Positions 35,001-43,524 of a stretch of DNA of 64,000 nucleotides are shown here, in pieces. Below the pieces are notes generated by a model. It was not told where the DNA came from and did not search any database. It saw only the letters and a program-made list of their open reading frames with translations. The stretch comes from Cytophagales bacterium. Lineage in GTDB: Bacteria > Bacteroidota > Bacteroidia > Cytophagales > Flammeovirgaceae. A program made the position numbers and the translations under genes. The stretch is from positions 558,001-622,000 of the forward strand of contig JANWWC010000001.1 of NCBI GenBank assembly GCA_025056215.1. The letters are read 5' to 3'. Position 1 is the first letter of the stretch. Every line of letters begins with the position of its first letter.

Positions 35001-35655
35001 AGAAAACTTGAAACACGAAATTCAAGAAATCCGCAAAAAAATGGATTCGTTAGGCGCCATTAATTATACTGCAATAGAAGCGTATCAGGAAATCAAACAG
35101 CGTTACGAATTTATCAACGCACAACGAAAAGACCTGCTAGAGGCAAAATCTTCTCTTCAGAAAACTATCTCAGAAATTGAAACTGTCGCACGCCAAACTT
35201 TTATGGAAACTTTTGAAGCTATCCAAAAGCATTTTATAGAAGTTTTTCGCTCCTTGTTTACTTTAGAAGATAATTGTAGCTTACGGCTTTCTAATCTGGA
35301 AGATCCCTTAGAATCTCCTATTGAAATAATAGCTCACCCAAAAGGAAAGAGACCTTTAACCATCAATCAACTTTCAGGAGGAGAAAAAACCTTAACTGCT
35401 ATAGCACTCTTATTTGCTATCTACTTAGTTAAGCCTGCTCCTTTTTGTATTTTTGACGAAGTAGATGCTCCTCTAGATGACGCTAATATAGATAAGTTCA
35501 ACAATATTATTAGAAAATTTTCTGATCGCTCTCAGTTTATTATTGTTACACATAACAAAAGGACTATGACTCATGCAGATGTGCTCTATGGCATCACTAT
35601 GCTGGAGCCAGGCATTTCAACAGTTGTACCTGTAAGTTTAAAAGAATTAAACTAA
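32098..35655 (+). CDS. smc: Chromosome segregation protein SMC
   Basis: Structural maintenance of chromosomes ATPase that organises and separates the nucleoid. ATG 32098 gives 1185 residues, the normal size; the in-frame TTG three codons earlier is unlikely. Domains: N-terminal Walker A [20 protein letters not shown] (about 32), a long coiled coil (about 170-500) rich in Gln/Glu/Lys, a hinge (about 505-660, [14 protein letters not shown] and [16 protein letters not shown]), a second coiled coil, and the C-terminal ABC signature [13 protein letters not shown] with Walker B [15 protein letters not shown]. scpA/scpB are not nearby. It ends 2 bases before the convergent phosphate transporter gene. 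Confidence 0.97.
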   Translation: [1185 protein letters not shown]

Positions 35656-35657
35656 AA

Positions 35658-37070
35658 TCAACCCATCATCCACCAGAATAGTAAAAATAAACCTGCTGAA
35701 AGCCCTACACAGACTGGAAATGTAAGCACCCATGCAATAAAAATGCTCCGAATAGTATTGCTTCGTAAATTAGCAAGTCCTCCGAGTGCTGCCATACTTC
35801 CCGCAATTCCCGATGAGAGCACCTGCGTAGTACTTACAGGCAATCCTAACCAAGAAGCTAATCCAATAGTACTCATTGCAATGAGTTCTGCACTTGCTCC
35901 TTGTGCATATGTAAGATGAGTCTTTCCAATCCTTTCTCCAATTGTGAGTACAATCCGCTTCCAACCAATTGTAGTTCCGACCCCCAAAGAAATAGCAATC
36001 ATCATAAGAACCCAGGTAGGAGCGTAATCGGTAGTTATCTTTTTAAGCTTAGAGACAGCAGAATGAAGATTTTCTTTTTGACGTCCATTTAAGCCAGAAT
36101 CATCGCTTTCAATGAGCTTTTTAGCATGTTTAGAAATAAGCAATACGTCTTTACGTATTTCAACACGGTCTTTTTCTGCAATAATATTCTCATTATTTTC
36201 TGCGAGGGTGAGTCTATCCTCAATATCTTTTGCTTCCATTTTTGATTCTTGAACAATCTTCGCATACTTTTCTGATAATATGTTTACATCGATCTGATTA
36301 ATTACTTGCTGATAAGCATACAAAATGCCTTTGATTTCAGACGGATTCGTTACTGACTTTAAGGCAAATTGAGTGGGAAGGATAGCAATTAATATTAACA
36401 TTACCAGCCCTACTCCCTTTTGTCCGTCGTTAGAGCCATGTGAAAAACTTACTCCTGAGCAAGTTAAAATCAGAATAATGCGAATCCACCATGGAGGTGC
36501 TTGCGTTTTAGAAGGTTCGGTAAACAAACGATCGTTTTTATTAAAAATATTTCGAAGAAACACCACTAGCAAAAGCGTTCCTAAAAATCCAATCAAAGGC
36601 GAAATGAGCAACGAAAGCCCTATTTCATACGCTTTGCTCCAGTTTACGGTAGCTTCCCCAGAACCTGGAATAAATTGAAATGCAAGACCTACTCCTAAAA
36701 TAGAACCTATCATCGTATGCGAACTAGAACATGGAATTCCTAAATACCAAGTGCCTAAATTCCAGATAATAGCAGCAAACAAAATAGCTAATATCATAGC
36801 AAGACTATGATAGATATTAGTATCTGTAAGAATCTCGGTAGGAAGAAGATTCACGATTCCCATAGCAACTGCTACTCCTCCCATCAATACTCCTAAAAAA
36901 TTAAGAATTCCTGAAAGAATAACAGCCGTGCGAGGTTTAAGCGAATGGGTATAGATTACTGTTGCAACGGCATTGGCAGTATCATGAAATCCATTGATAA
37001 ATTCGAAAGCACAAGCACATAATATGCAGAAAATCAGGAGTAATGTAAATGTTAAATCTAATCCAAACAT
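35658..37070 (-). CDS. Inorganic phosphate transporter, Pit family
   Basis: 470 residues with about ten membrane helices in two homologous halves. The first half has FINGFHDTANAVATVIYT and the second TIGLASWLGLPVSTTQVLSSGIAGS, the paired Pit/PiT signatures; CSSSHTMIGSILGVGLA and GSNDGQKGVGLVMLI also fit. Between the halves is a cytoplasmic loop of about 130 residues (about 230-350) rich in Glu and Lys. It imports phosphate, probably as a metal-phosphate complex driven by protons or sodium. A canonical promoter lies upstream (37106-37136). It is not associated with a PhoU-like gene here. Confidence 0.93.
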   Translation of the reverse strand: MFGLDLTFTLLLIFCILCACAFEFINGFHDTANAVATVIYTHSLKPRTAVILSGILNFLGVLMGGVAVAMGIVNLLPTEILTDTNIYHSLAMILAILFAAIIWNLGTWYLGIPCSSSHTMIGSILGVGLAFQFIPGSGEATVNWSKAYEIGLSLLISPLIGFLGTLLLVVFLRNIFNKNDRLFTEPSKTQAPPWWIRIILILTCSGVSFSHGSNDGQKGVGLVMLILIAILPTQFALKSVTNPSEIKGILYAYQQVINQIDVNILSEKYAKIVQESKMEAKDIEDRLTLAENNENIIAEKDRVEIRKDVLLISKHAKKLIESDDSGLNGRQKENLHSAVSKLKKITTDYAPTWVLMMIAISLGVGTTIGWKRIVLTIGERIGKTHLTYAQGASAELIAMSTIGLASWLGLPVSTTQVLSSGIAGSMAALGGLANLRSNTIRSIFIAWVLTFPVCVGLSAGLFLLFWWMMG

Positions 37071-37105
37071 TCGAAAGCGTATTTACATGATTTTGTAAAG
37101 CGAAA

Positions 37106-37136
37106 CAAATGTAAAAATTCTCTTTTTGTTGACAAA
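37106..37136 (-). promoter_or_regulatory. Promoter of the Pit transporter gene (TTTG-N19-TACATTTG)
   Basis: Minus strand: TTTG at 37136-37133 and TACATTTG at 37113-37106, both exact. The leader to the ATG at 37070 is about 30 bases. Confidence 0.78.
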
Positions 37137-37238
37137 TATTGATAGTTTTTTAAAATAAAATATACATCCAAGCATCTTTCTTTATTAAAAATACGTTAAT
37201 TCAATTTAAAAAATATGGTAATATAAACTTTAAGTCCC

Positions 37239-37556
37239 ATGGTGTTGCTCCAAACTCCCACTGATGAAACAGTTTTTCAAATTCTCAGGCAACTGGTTCT
37301 CAAGCATCGAGATTTTAGCATAGATATTGTTTGTCCCTACGCAGACGGCAAAGAACGCTTTACAGAAATCATGATTTACAATAATGAAAAGCAAATCGCA
37401 AATATAGTGTATGAGTCCAAAAGTGGACGTGTAAAAGGGTTGCGTTGCAGTTCATATAAAGATAAAGTTCCAGAAAATATTGTTGATTTAATGTTAGAGT
37501 TTCTTATTCATCAATTTGAGGAAGAAAAAGAAATTTCTCTTACAAGCAGCTCATGA
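37239..37556 (+). CDS. Small hypothetical protein
   Basis: 105 residues starting at ATG 37239. No signal peptide or membrane segment. The sequence alternates strands and helices (TVFQILRQLVLKHRDFSIDI, RFTEIMIYNNEKQIANIVYE) and ends in an acidic, serine-rich tail (FEEEKEISLTSSS). I do not recognise the family. It is a real-looking gene: Bacteroidota-like composition, stand-alone, 120 bases before rocD, with no competing frame. A regulatory role is possible but not shown. Confidence 0.55.
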   Translation: MVLLQTPTDETVFQILRQLVLKHRDFSIDIVCPYADGKERFTEIMIYNNEKQIANIVYESKSGRVKGLRCSSYKDKVPENIVDLMLEFLIHQFEEEKEISLTSSS

Positions 37557-37596
37557 TTTTTTTTAGAAAACAAGATAAAAGTTATATTATTTTCCC

Positions 37597-37604
37597 TATA
37601 TTTG
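37597..37604 (+). promoter_or_regulatory. -7 box TATATTTG upstream of rocD
   Basis: Exact match to TAnnTTTG, 72 bases before the ATG at 37677. No clear -33 TTTG. The leader would contain a small hairpin and a short upstream frame (37654-37680). Confidence 0.5.
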
Positions 37605-37653
37605 CATTCCCAAACCAGCTGTTATTGTTTCATCTGACAAAAGGCTTAGCCTT

Positions 37654-37680
37654 ATGTCGCTTAACTTAGTATCATTATGA
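37654..37680 (+). other. Possible 8-codon upstream frame overlapping the rocD start
   Basis: ATG at 37654 opens MSLNLVSL and ends in TGA at 37678-37680, so it overlaps the rocD ATG as ATGA. A small hairpin (AAGGC TTA GCCTT) lies just upstream. This could couple translation or be chance. Confidence 0.25.
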
Positions 37681-38921
37681 CAACACAAAGCATTACATCA
37701 GAACTTGCAATGGAGTTGGAGCATAAATATGGTGCTCATAACTACCACCCTATCCCAGTAGTATTAGCCAAAGGTCGAGGAGTAAAAGTATGGGATGTTG
37801 AAGGAAGAGAATATTATGATTTCTTATCGGCATACTCTGCTGTTAATCAAGGACATTGTCATCCTCGCATTATTAATGCACTCATTGAGCAAGCTCAAAC
37901 TCTTACTCTTACTTCAAGAGCTTTTTACAACGACAAACTAGGACTCTATTGCAAATACATTACTGAGTATTTTGGCTATGACCGCGTACTCCCTATGAAT
38001 ACCGGCGTAGAAGGGGGAGAAACTGCTATCAAATTAGCCAGAAAATGGGCTTACCAAATAAAAGGGGTCCCTCGTCACCATGCTAAAATTATTTTTGCAA
38101 GAAATAATTTCTGGGGAAGAACGTTGGCTGCTATTTCTTCTTCTACGGACCCCGAGAGCTATGGCAATTACGGTCCTTACATGCCAGGATTTGAGATTAT
38201 TCCTTACAACGATTTAGAAGCTCTTGAAATCGCTTTACAAGACAAAAACGTAGCTGCTTTCATGGTAGAGCCTATTCAAGGAGAAGCGGGTGTAGTAGTT
38301 CCTGATGAAGGCTATTTGCGAAAAGCATATGAGCTTTGTAAGCAAAACAACGTGCTATTTATTGCTGATGAAGTACAAACAGGTATCGGACGCACTGGAA
38401 AACTACTCGCGTGCGATTACGAAGGCTTTAAACCAGATATCCTCATTTTAGGAAAAGCACTTTCAGGCGGTACAATACCTGTTTCGGCAGTGCTCGCTCG
38501 TGATGAAATCATGCTTACCATTCGCCCTGGGCAACACGGCTCTACATATGGCGGAAATCCACTCGCTTGCGCCGTTGCCATGACTGCTTTACAAGTGCTC
38601 AAAGACGAAAAAATGACAGAAAACGCCTATCGCTTGGGCTTCATATTCCGCGAAAGAATGAATGCACTCATTCAAAAAACTAATCTTATCAAACTTGTGC
38701 GCGGAAAAGGATTGCTCAACGCTATTGTAGTGAACGATACACCCGACAGCAAAACCGCTTGGAATTTGTGTATGAATTTTAAGAAAAATGGGCTCCTGGC
38801 CAAACCTACTCATGGCAATATTATTCGTTTTGCTCCTCCGTTAGTGATTACAGAAGATCAATTGCATGAATGCTGCGATATCATAGACAAATCAGTTTTA
38901 GAATATAAAAAAGATAGCTAA
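37677..38921 (+). CDS. rocD: Ornithine--oxo-acid transaminase
   Basis: Converts ornithine and 2-oxoglutarate to glutamate-5-semialdehyde and glutamate, linking arginine and proline metabolism. 414 residues, class III aminotransferase. Motifs: [20 protein letters not shown], the PLP aspartate region [19 protein letters not shown], the PLP lysine in [18 protein letters not shown], and [15 protein letters not shown]. The ornithine transaminase group is supported by the N-terminal [22 protein letters not shown] pattern (given here in overlapping parts: [20 protein letters not shown]). It has its own promoter box and a terminator; arginine released from the cyanophycin locus at 49.9 kb could feed it. 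Confidence 0.95.
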   Translation: MTTQSITSELAMELEHKYGAHNYHPIPVVLAKGRGVKVWDVEGREYYDFLSAYSAVNQGHCHPRIINALIEQAQTLTLTSRAFYNDKLGLYCKYITEYFGYDRVLPMNTGVEGGETAIKLARKWAYQIKGVPRHHAKIIFARNNFWGRTLAAISSSTDPESYGNYGPYMPGFEIIPYNDLEALEIALQDKNVAAFMVEPIQGEAGVVVPDEGYLRKAYELCKQNNVLFIADEVQTGIGRTGKLLACDYEGFKPDILILGKALSGGTIPVSAVLARDEIMLTIRPGQHGSTYGGNPLACAVAMTALQVLKDEKMTENAYRLGFIFRERMNALIQKTNLIKLVRGKGLLNAIVVNDTPDSKTAWNLCMNFKKNGLLAKPTHGNIIRFAPPLVITEDQLHECCDIIDKSVLEYKKDS

Positions 38922-38927
38922 AAACCT

Positions 38928-38960
38928 ATGGCAAAGCACCTGTGCTTTGCCATTTTTTAT
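38928..38960 (+). terminator. Intrinsic terminator after rocD
   Basis: A perfect inverted repeat of 12 bp (ATGGCAAAGCAC / GTGCTTTGCCAT) with a very short loop, followed by TTTTTTATTTT. It probably also serves the convergent response regulator gene (TTTTT on the other strand). Confidence 0.87.
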
Positions 38961-38961
38961 T

Positions 38962-39669
38962 TTATTCTGTTTTGTTATCGAGTTCTACCAATTTAAAACC
39001 CTGCCCATGAACATTTAAAATTTGAATACTTGTATCTCCTTTAAGGTATTTTCTTAGTTTGGTAACGTATACATCCATACTTCTTGAATTAAAGTAATTA
39101 TCGTCAAGCCATATTTTTTTAAGTGCCTTAGAGCGGTCTAACACCTGGTTTTTCGATAGGCATAGCATCTTCAGCAAATCGCTTTCGCGCGTAGTGAGTT
39201 TATACTCATTTTTTCCTACTACCAGTCGCTGAGATTTATAATCAAAAACAGTTTTTCCAATGTAAAACACCTCTTGTTGCTCTTGCTCCGCATTCGCTTT
39301 GGAAGAGCGCTTCAAAATAGCTTTGATGCGCATCAGAAGCTCTTCCATGCTAAAAGGCTTTGTTACATAATCATCAGCACCTACGCGAAATCCATGAATG
39401 GCATCTTCTTTCATCGATTTAGCTGTAACAAATATAATCGGAATATCAGCGTTTAACAATCTCACTTCTTCCACAAGCGTATAACCATCCATTTTAGGCA
39501 TCATCACATCGCAAATCAACAAATCGAATTGTTCTTTTTTGAAAGCTTTCAATCCTGTTTCGCCGTCCTTGCAAAGTACTACCACGTATCCCTTGATTTC
39601 AAGGTACTCAGAAAGCACTTGTCCTAAATTAGGATCGTCCTCAACCAACAAAATTTTATGTTTATTCAT
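38962..39669 (-). CDS. OmpR-family response regulator (RprY-like)
   Basis: 235 residues. Receiver domain (about 1-120): acidic pair in LLVEDDPNLG, the phospho-acceptor Asp in LLICDVMMPKMDG, Thr in FVTAK and Lys in YVTKPF. C-terminal winged helix DNA-binding domain of the OmpR/PhoB type (about 135-230, YKLTTRESDLLKMLC, DVYVTKLRKYL). It is similar in layout to RprY of Bacteroides. It overlaps its sensor kinase gene by 8 bases and is the last gene of the galM - glycosidase - kinase - regulator operon, so it may control sugar-related genes. Confidence 0.93.
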   Translation of the reverse strand: MNKHKILLVEDDPNLGQVLSEYLEIKGYVVVLCKDGETGLKAFKKEQFDLLICDVMMPKMDGYTLVEEVRLLNADIPIIFVTAKSMKEDAIHGFRVGADDYVTKPFSMEELLMRIKAILKRSSKANAEQEQQEVFYIGKTVFDYKSQRLVVGKNEYKLTTRESDLLKMLCLSKNQVLDRSKALKKIWLDDNYFNSRSMDVYVTKLRKYLKGDTSIQILNVHGQGFKLVELDNKTE

Positions 39670-41260
39670 GTTTGAAAGGTAGATATATTGTAAACGTACT
39701 TCCTTTTCCTAGTTCACTTTTTACTGTAATTTCGCCTTTATGAGCTTCAGTCATCGCCTTTACATAGCTCAAGCCTAGACCGAATCCTTTAACATTATGT
39801 AAATTTCCAGTTGAAACGCGATAAAATTTATCAAAGATTTTATCCAAATCATCTTTATGAATTCCTTGCCCTTTGTCTGAAACACTAATCTTAATTCCTT
39901 TTCCTAAATTTGAATCGCGTGTAGTAATTGTAATATCTGGAACATTAGGTGAGTATTTTATTGCATTATCCAATAAATTATTGATTATATTAGTAATATG
40001 TACTTCATCAGCTTCAATAATCGGATTCTTGGCTTCTAATTTAAGATTAATTGAGCCTGTTTTGCTTTCTACTAAAATTCCGATGCTTTGGATAGATTTT
40101 TCAATAACTTCGTGCACATTCACTTTTGTAATTTTTAATTCGTATTCTCCTCTGTCTAGCCTTGCAATTTGTAGCACTTTTTCTACTTGCATTGCTAATC
40201 GGTTGTTTTCATCTCTGATGATATTTAAATAACGTGTTCTCTGCTGAGGGAGTTGCGCAATATCAGGGTCAAGAAGCGCCTCAGTAGCCAACGAAACTGT
40301 AGCAATAGGAGTTTTAAGTTCATGTGTCATGTTACTAATAAAATCTTTGGTAATATCTGAGATTTTCTTTTGGCGTATAATTGTAAAAATAGAAAAGGCA
40401 AAGACAAACGTAACTAATAAAAGCAACAAAATGGACGCTAATAATGTAAGCCAAATACTACTCAAAATATATCCTGCTTTATCAGGAAAAAAAACAGCTA
40501 GTTGATAACGCTTCCCAAATAAATCGGACGGAAACAAACGCACTTTATATGGCGATTTAAGGATTTGCTGGTTGTAAGTAGAATCAGCAGTGACTTCTAC
40601 TACAGCTTCGTTCGCTAAACGAATTGCTGAAAAAAATTTTAGGTGAATGTCTCGATTGGCTAATTCTGTCTTTAACAAAGAATCTACAAATTGTAAATTG
40701 ACTCTTTTTTCAATGCTTTTTTCTTGATTAATAAGTTCGCTTACTATATCTGCCACTATTTTCGACATGCGAATGTATTTATTACGTCGAATAATTTCTT
40801 GCTTGCGCCGTAAAGAATCCGTTTCATGAAAACCAGCAAATCCAATTAAAGTTGGCATGCGAGAAGGGTTGTTTTGTCGAGAGATCGATTTTTTTTTCTG
40901 TGTTTTTGTTTCTTCCTCTATGTCGTATGTGATTCCGCTCTCGGCACTTTCATTGATGCGTTGCTTTACGCTCATAGTTTTTTCTTCTCTCCAAATAAGA
41001 TTTCCCGCTGAATCAATATCAAAGGTGAAGTAATCATCAACTACTTTAATTTCATCATTGATTTTTTGTTTTAGCACAAATAGAGCTTCGCGTTGCTCAA
41101 GCTTGCGCACAACTTTCTCCATTGCATATAACACATTATCTTTAAAAACGGACTCTGTAGCATTCATAGCAATTCTAATCCAATAAAATTGGAGCAGAAT
41201 TAGCGATAAAAGCGCTAATACCTCTAACGCAATAATGAAAATAATCGTTTGCTTTTTCAC
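39662..41260 (-). CDS. Membrane sensor histidine kinase (RprX-like)
   Basis: 532 residues. It starts with GTG at 41260, only 2 bases after the glycosidase stop codon, which supports translational coupling. Two membrane helices (about 5-28 and 275-300) flank a periplasmic sensor region of roughly 240 residues with no named domain that I recognise. HisKA follows (about 310-375, FISNMTHELKTPIATV with the phospho-His), then HATPase_c with N box NNLLDNAIKYS, G1 DKGQGI, F box FDKFYRV and G2 GFGLGLSYVKAM. It should phosphorylate the regulator encoded next. The periplasmic part presumably senses a signal at the envelope; a sugar ligand is plausible only from context. Confidence 0.92.
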   Translation of the reverse strand: MKKQTIIFIIALEVLALLSLILLQFYWIRIAMNATESVFKDNVLYAMEKVVRKLEQREALFVLKQKINDEIKVVDDYFTFDIDSAGNLIWREEKTMSVKQRINESAESGITYDIEEETKTQKKKSISRQNNPSRMPTLIGFAGFHETDSLRRKQEIIRRNKYIRMSKIVADIVSELINQEKSIEKRVNLQFVDSLLKTELANRDIHLKFFSAIRLANEAVVEVTADSTYNQQILKSPYKVRLFPSDLFGKRYQLAVFFPDKAGYILSSIWLTLLASILLLLLVTFVFAFSIFTIIRQKKISDITKDFISNMTHELKTPIATVSLATEALLDPDIAQLPQQRTRYLNIIRDENNRLAMQVEKVLQIARLDRGEYELKITKVNVHEVIEKSIQSIGILVESKTGSINLKLEAKNPIIEADEVHITNIINNLLDNAIKYSPNVPDITITTRDSNLGKGIKISVSDKGQGIHKDDLDKIFDKFYRVSTGNLHNVKGFGLGLSYVKAMTEAHKGEITVKSELGKGSTFTIYLPFKHE

Positions 41261-41262
41261 TG

Positions 41263-43509
41263 TTAGCGGAGTTCTTCTAAAAATTGCAAACGCTGAGAAG
41301 CACGAAATTGTTGCTCTCGCAATAAATATCCCAAAGCAGAAATTCCTCTAGGATACCAAAAACCGTTCCATTTATCTTGTGGTCGGTTTCCGAGTGCTCC
41401 ATCGTTGTAAGCATCTGGATTATTTTTATTCCAGCGATAAGCGAAGATAGCAGTAGAAGGCTTCAAGCCAAACCAATAAGAAGCCACTATATCCGAAACC
41501 ATTGTTTTGCTAAACCATGTCACTGACTCTTCAGAAGAAAGATTTACTCCATAAGAACGTAAACTCTTTTGATAAGCAAGTTGGTAAGTAGTAGAGAGCA
41601 TAGGTATAATTTCTTGGATAGTAGCAGAAGAAAAGCCAGAAAGGCCTGGCAAAAACAAAGCTTCTGGAATCGTAATCGAATACTGATTCCAACCGCGAAA
41701 AGTTCTATCTAATGAAACAGGAAGGTAACCTAATTCTCCAAAAGCTTTTACAAGCGAATTTACTATCTTTCTTGCTTCAGCACGATAACGCATCGCTTGT
41801 TTATACCGCAACTTTTCATTAGCTAACTGAATACTTTCAAAATATCCTTTTCCTTCTCCATCTTTTATGCTTTTTATATCCTTTATCTCGGGGTTAGGCT
41901 CTAGTTCTTTGATAGCTAATTTTTCAAACATTTCAGCTGCCACTTCATATGCACATAACTGCTTGACTCCTAAATAAACATTTTCTGGAGATTGCTTAAT
42001 AGCGTCGTTTACATCATATGAACTCCAGCCTACACCTTTATCAGCTAATCCAGAGTCGTCTGTGTCGCGATTCACAACAGAATGCAATAAAACATCTAAC
42101 ATTCCTAAATGAGACTTTACAAATTCATCGTCAGACATAAGTTTCCAATACCAATACAAAAGCAAAGCAAAGTTACAATTCTCTTCTACTGCCATATGCG
42201 GACCAAAACTATACTCCGATGTTTCTGCTACAAAAGGATAATCTCCCACATCGTGCTCTAAAAAAGGTCCGTATTCCGATGCAGACATTCCTTCTTTATG
42301 TTGAACATTTCCCCACTCGTTTTCAAATTGCCACGTCCAAACTTCCTTTCGAGCCAAATAATCGAGCCACATATCGAGTTGGAGTTTTAACCGATAAGGC
42401 GAAAACAAAGCCATTAATTCTGTTTCATGTGCAACATCGATGGTGCTCATATGTCGAAACCTACCTTCCAACAATAAAAAGCGAGGTCTTTGCTTCTCAT
42501 CGATAAGTAAAAAAGCATTTGCATTATCTGAATGAAAAGCTAATGCGATGACCCATTTTTCTTCGGGAGCGATCTTTGAGCGCGACAAAATTTTTTCAAA
42601 CCGAGCAGATAAATCCAAATTTAACGATGCTGCTCGACGTGCATATTCGTTCACCTCTTGGATGTTGCGGAAAAAACGCGTGTAGTAAAACTTTAAATCC
42701 ATATTGTATTTTTTATCGCGAATTACCTTATCGGGGTGGTAAGCAGTGTAAGCAACAGTATCAATGAAATTTTGTCCATTTGCTAAAGAAAAATCAACTT
42801 TCAATGTATGAAAAGAGTTAATTTTGATATGCTGATGCTTTTGATGACTAAGCGAAACTAACGAAAGTAATGTTTTTTCAGAGGTCCCCTCGTCTTTAAA
42901 ATAAAGTTCATTTCTTTTTCTTCCGTCAAAACGCCAAGAGGGTACCGCCGACCCTCTCCCGTATTCATAAGCAATTTTTTGAAACCCTACTTTGATATTT
43001 CCTTCTACATACTTACCCGATCTGTTAAAAATTTCTGAAAGAATGTAGTAAACAGGAGCAATTTGAACTTTTAGTTTAGTAGTATCCCCTAAAGAATCGC
43101 AAGGAGTAAAAGGAGAGACAATTGTTACTATTACGAGAAGCCCATCAGGAGTAGTTCCTGAAAGTTGTACGGATGTCATCCCTAACCTAATTTGCTGATT
43201 AAGAAGATATTGTGCTCCATAGGGCAATCCGCATGTCCGAAAACAATACCTTCCTTTTGAGGTCTGCACTTCTAATAATAGTTCGCTGAATGCATCAGAA
43301 TCAAACCCAAGCGCACCTGTATGAATACCCTGTTCGCCAGTCAGAAAAGAAAAAGAAAAACGGCTTCCATTTCTTGCATTAAGGATAGATAATTGAGTAG
43401 TATCTGTAAAGGGAATTAGCGGAATTTGAGTATCTAAAAAAAAACGAGAGTTTTGCGAATATATCACATCATAAATTAACAGTAAAAAGACTACTATTTT
43501 CCATTTCAT
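41263..43509 (-). CDS. Secreted glycoside hydrolase, GH52-like
   Basis: 748 residues with a signal peptide (KIVVFLLLIYDVIYSQ), so exported to the periplasm or beyond. The best match I can recall is family GH52 (beta-xylosidases): FYYTRFFRNIQEVNEYA, LLEGRFRHMSTIDVAHETEL, EYGPFLEHDVGDYPF, GWSSYDVNDAIKQSPENVYLG (split here as GWSSYDVNDA and ENVYLG) and the C-terminal FWYPRGISALGYL. The acidic residues expected for catalysis (Glu in LLEGRF, Asp in SSYDV) are present. A related (alpha/alpha)6-barrel family is possible. It lies 15 bases after the aldose epimerase gene and 2 bases before the sensor kinase, in one operon. A role in releasing a sugar that the epimerase then handles fits the context. 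Confidence 0.6.
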   Translation of the reverse strand: MKWKIVVFLLLIYDVIYSQNSRFFLDTQIPLIPFTDTTQLSILNARNGSRFSFSFLTGEQGIHTGALGFDSDAFSELLLEVQTSKGRYCFRTCGLPYGAQYLLNQQIRLGMTSVQLSGTTPDGLLVIVTIVSPFTPCDSLGDTTKLKVQIAPVYYILSEIFNRSGKYVEGNIKVGFQKIAYEYGRGSAVPSWRFDGRKRNELYFKDEGTSEKTLLSLVSLSHQKHQHIKINSFHTLKVDFSLANGQNFIDTVAYTAYHPDKVIRDKKYNMDLKFYYTRFFRNIQEVNEYARRAASLNLDLSARFEKILSRSKIAPEEKWVIALAFHSDNANAFLLIDEKQRPRFLLLEGRFRHMSTIDVAHETELMALFSPYRLKLQLDMWLDYLARKEVWTWQFENEWGNVQHKEGMSASEYGPFLEHDVGDYPFVAETSEYSFGPHMAVEENCNFALLLYWYWKLMSDDEFVKSHLGMLDVLLHSVVNRDTDDSGLADKGVGWSSYDVNDAIKQSPENVYLGVKQLCAYEVAAEMFEKLAIKELEPNPEIKDIKSIKDGEGKGYFESIQLANEKLRYKQAMRYRAEARKIVNSLVKAFGELGYLPVSLDRTFRGWNQYSITIPEALFLPGLSGFSSATIQEIIPMLSTTYQLAYQKSLRSYGVNLSSEESVTWFSKTMVSDIVASYWFGLKPSTAIFAYRWNKNNPDAYNDGALGNRPQDKWNGFWYPRGISALGYLLREQQFRASQRLQFLEELR

Positions 43510-43524
43510 ATTGGCTCACGTTTT

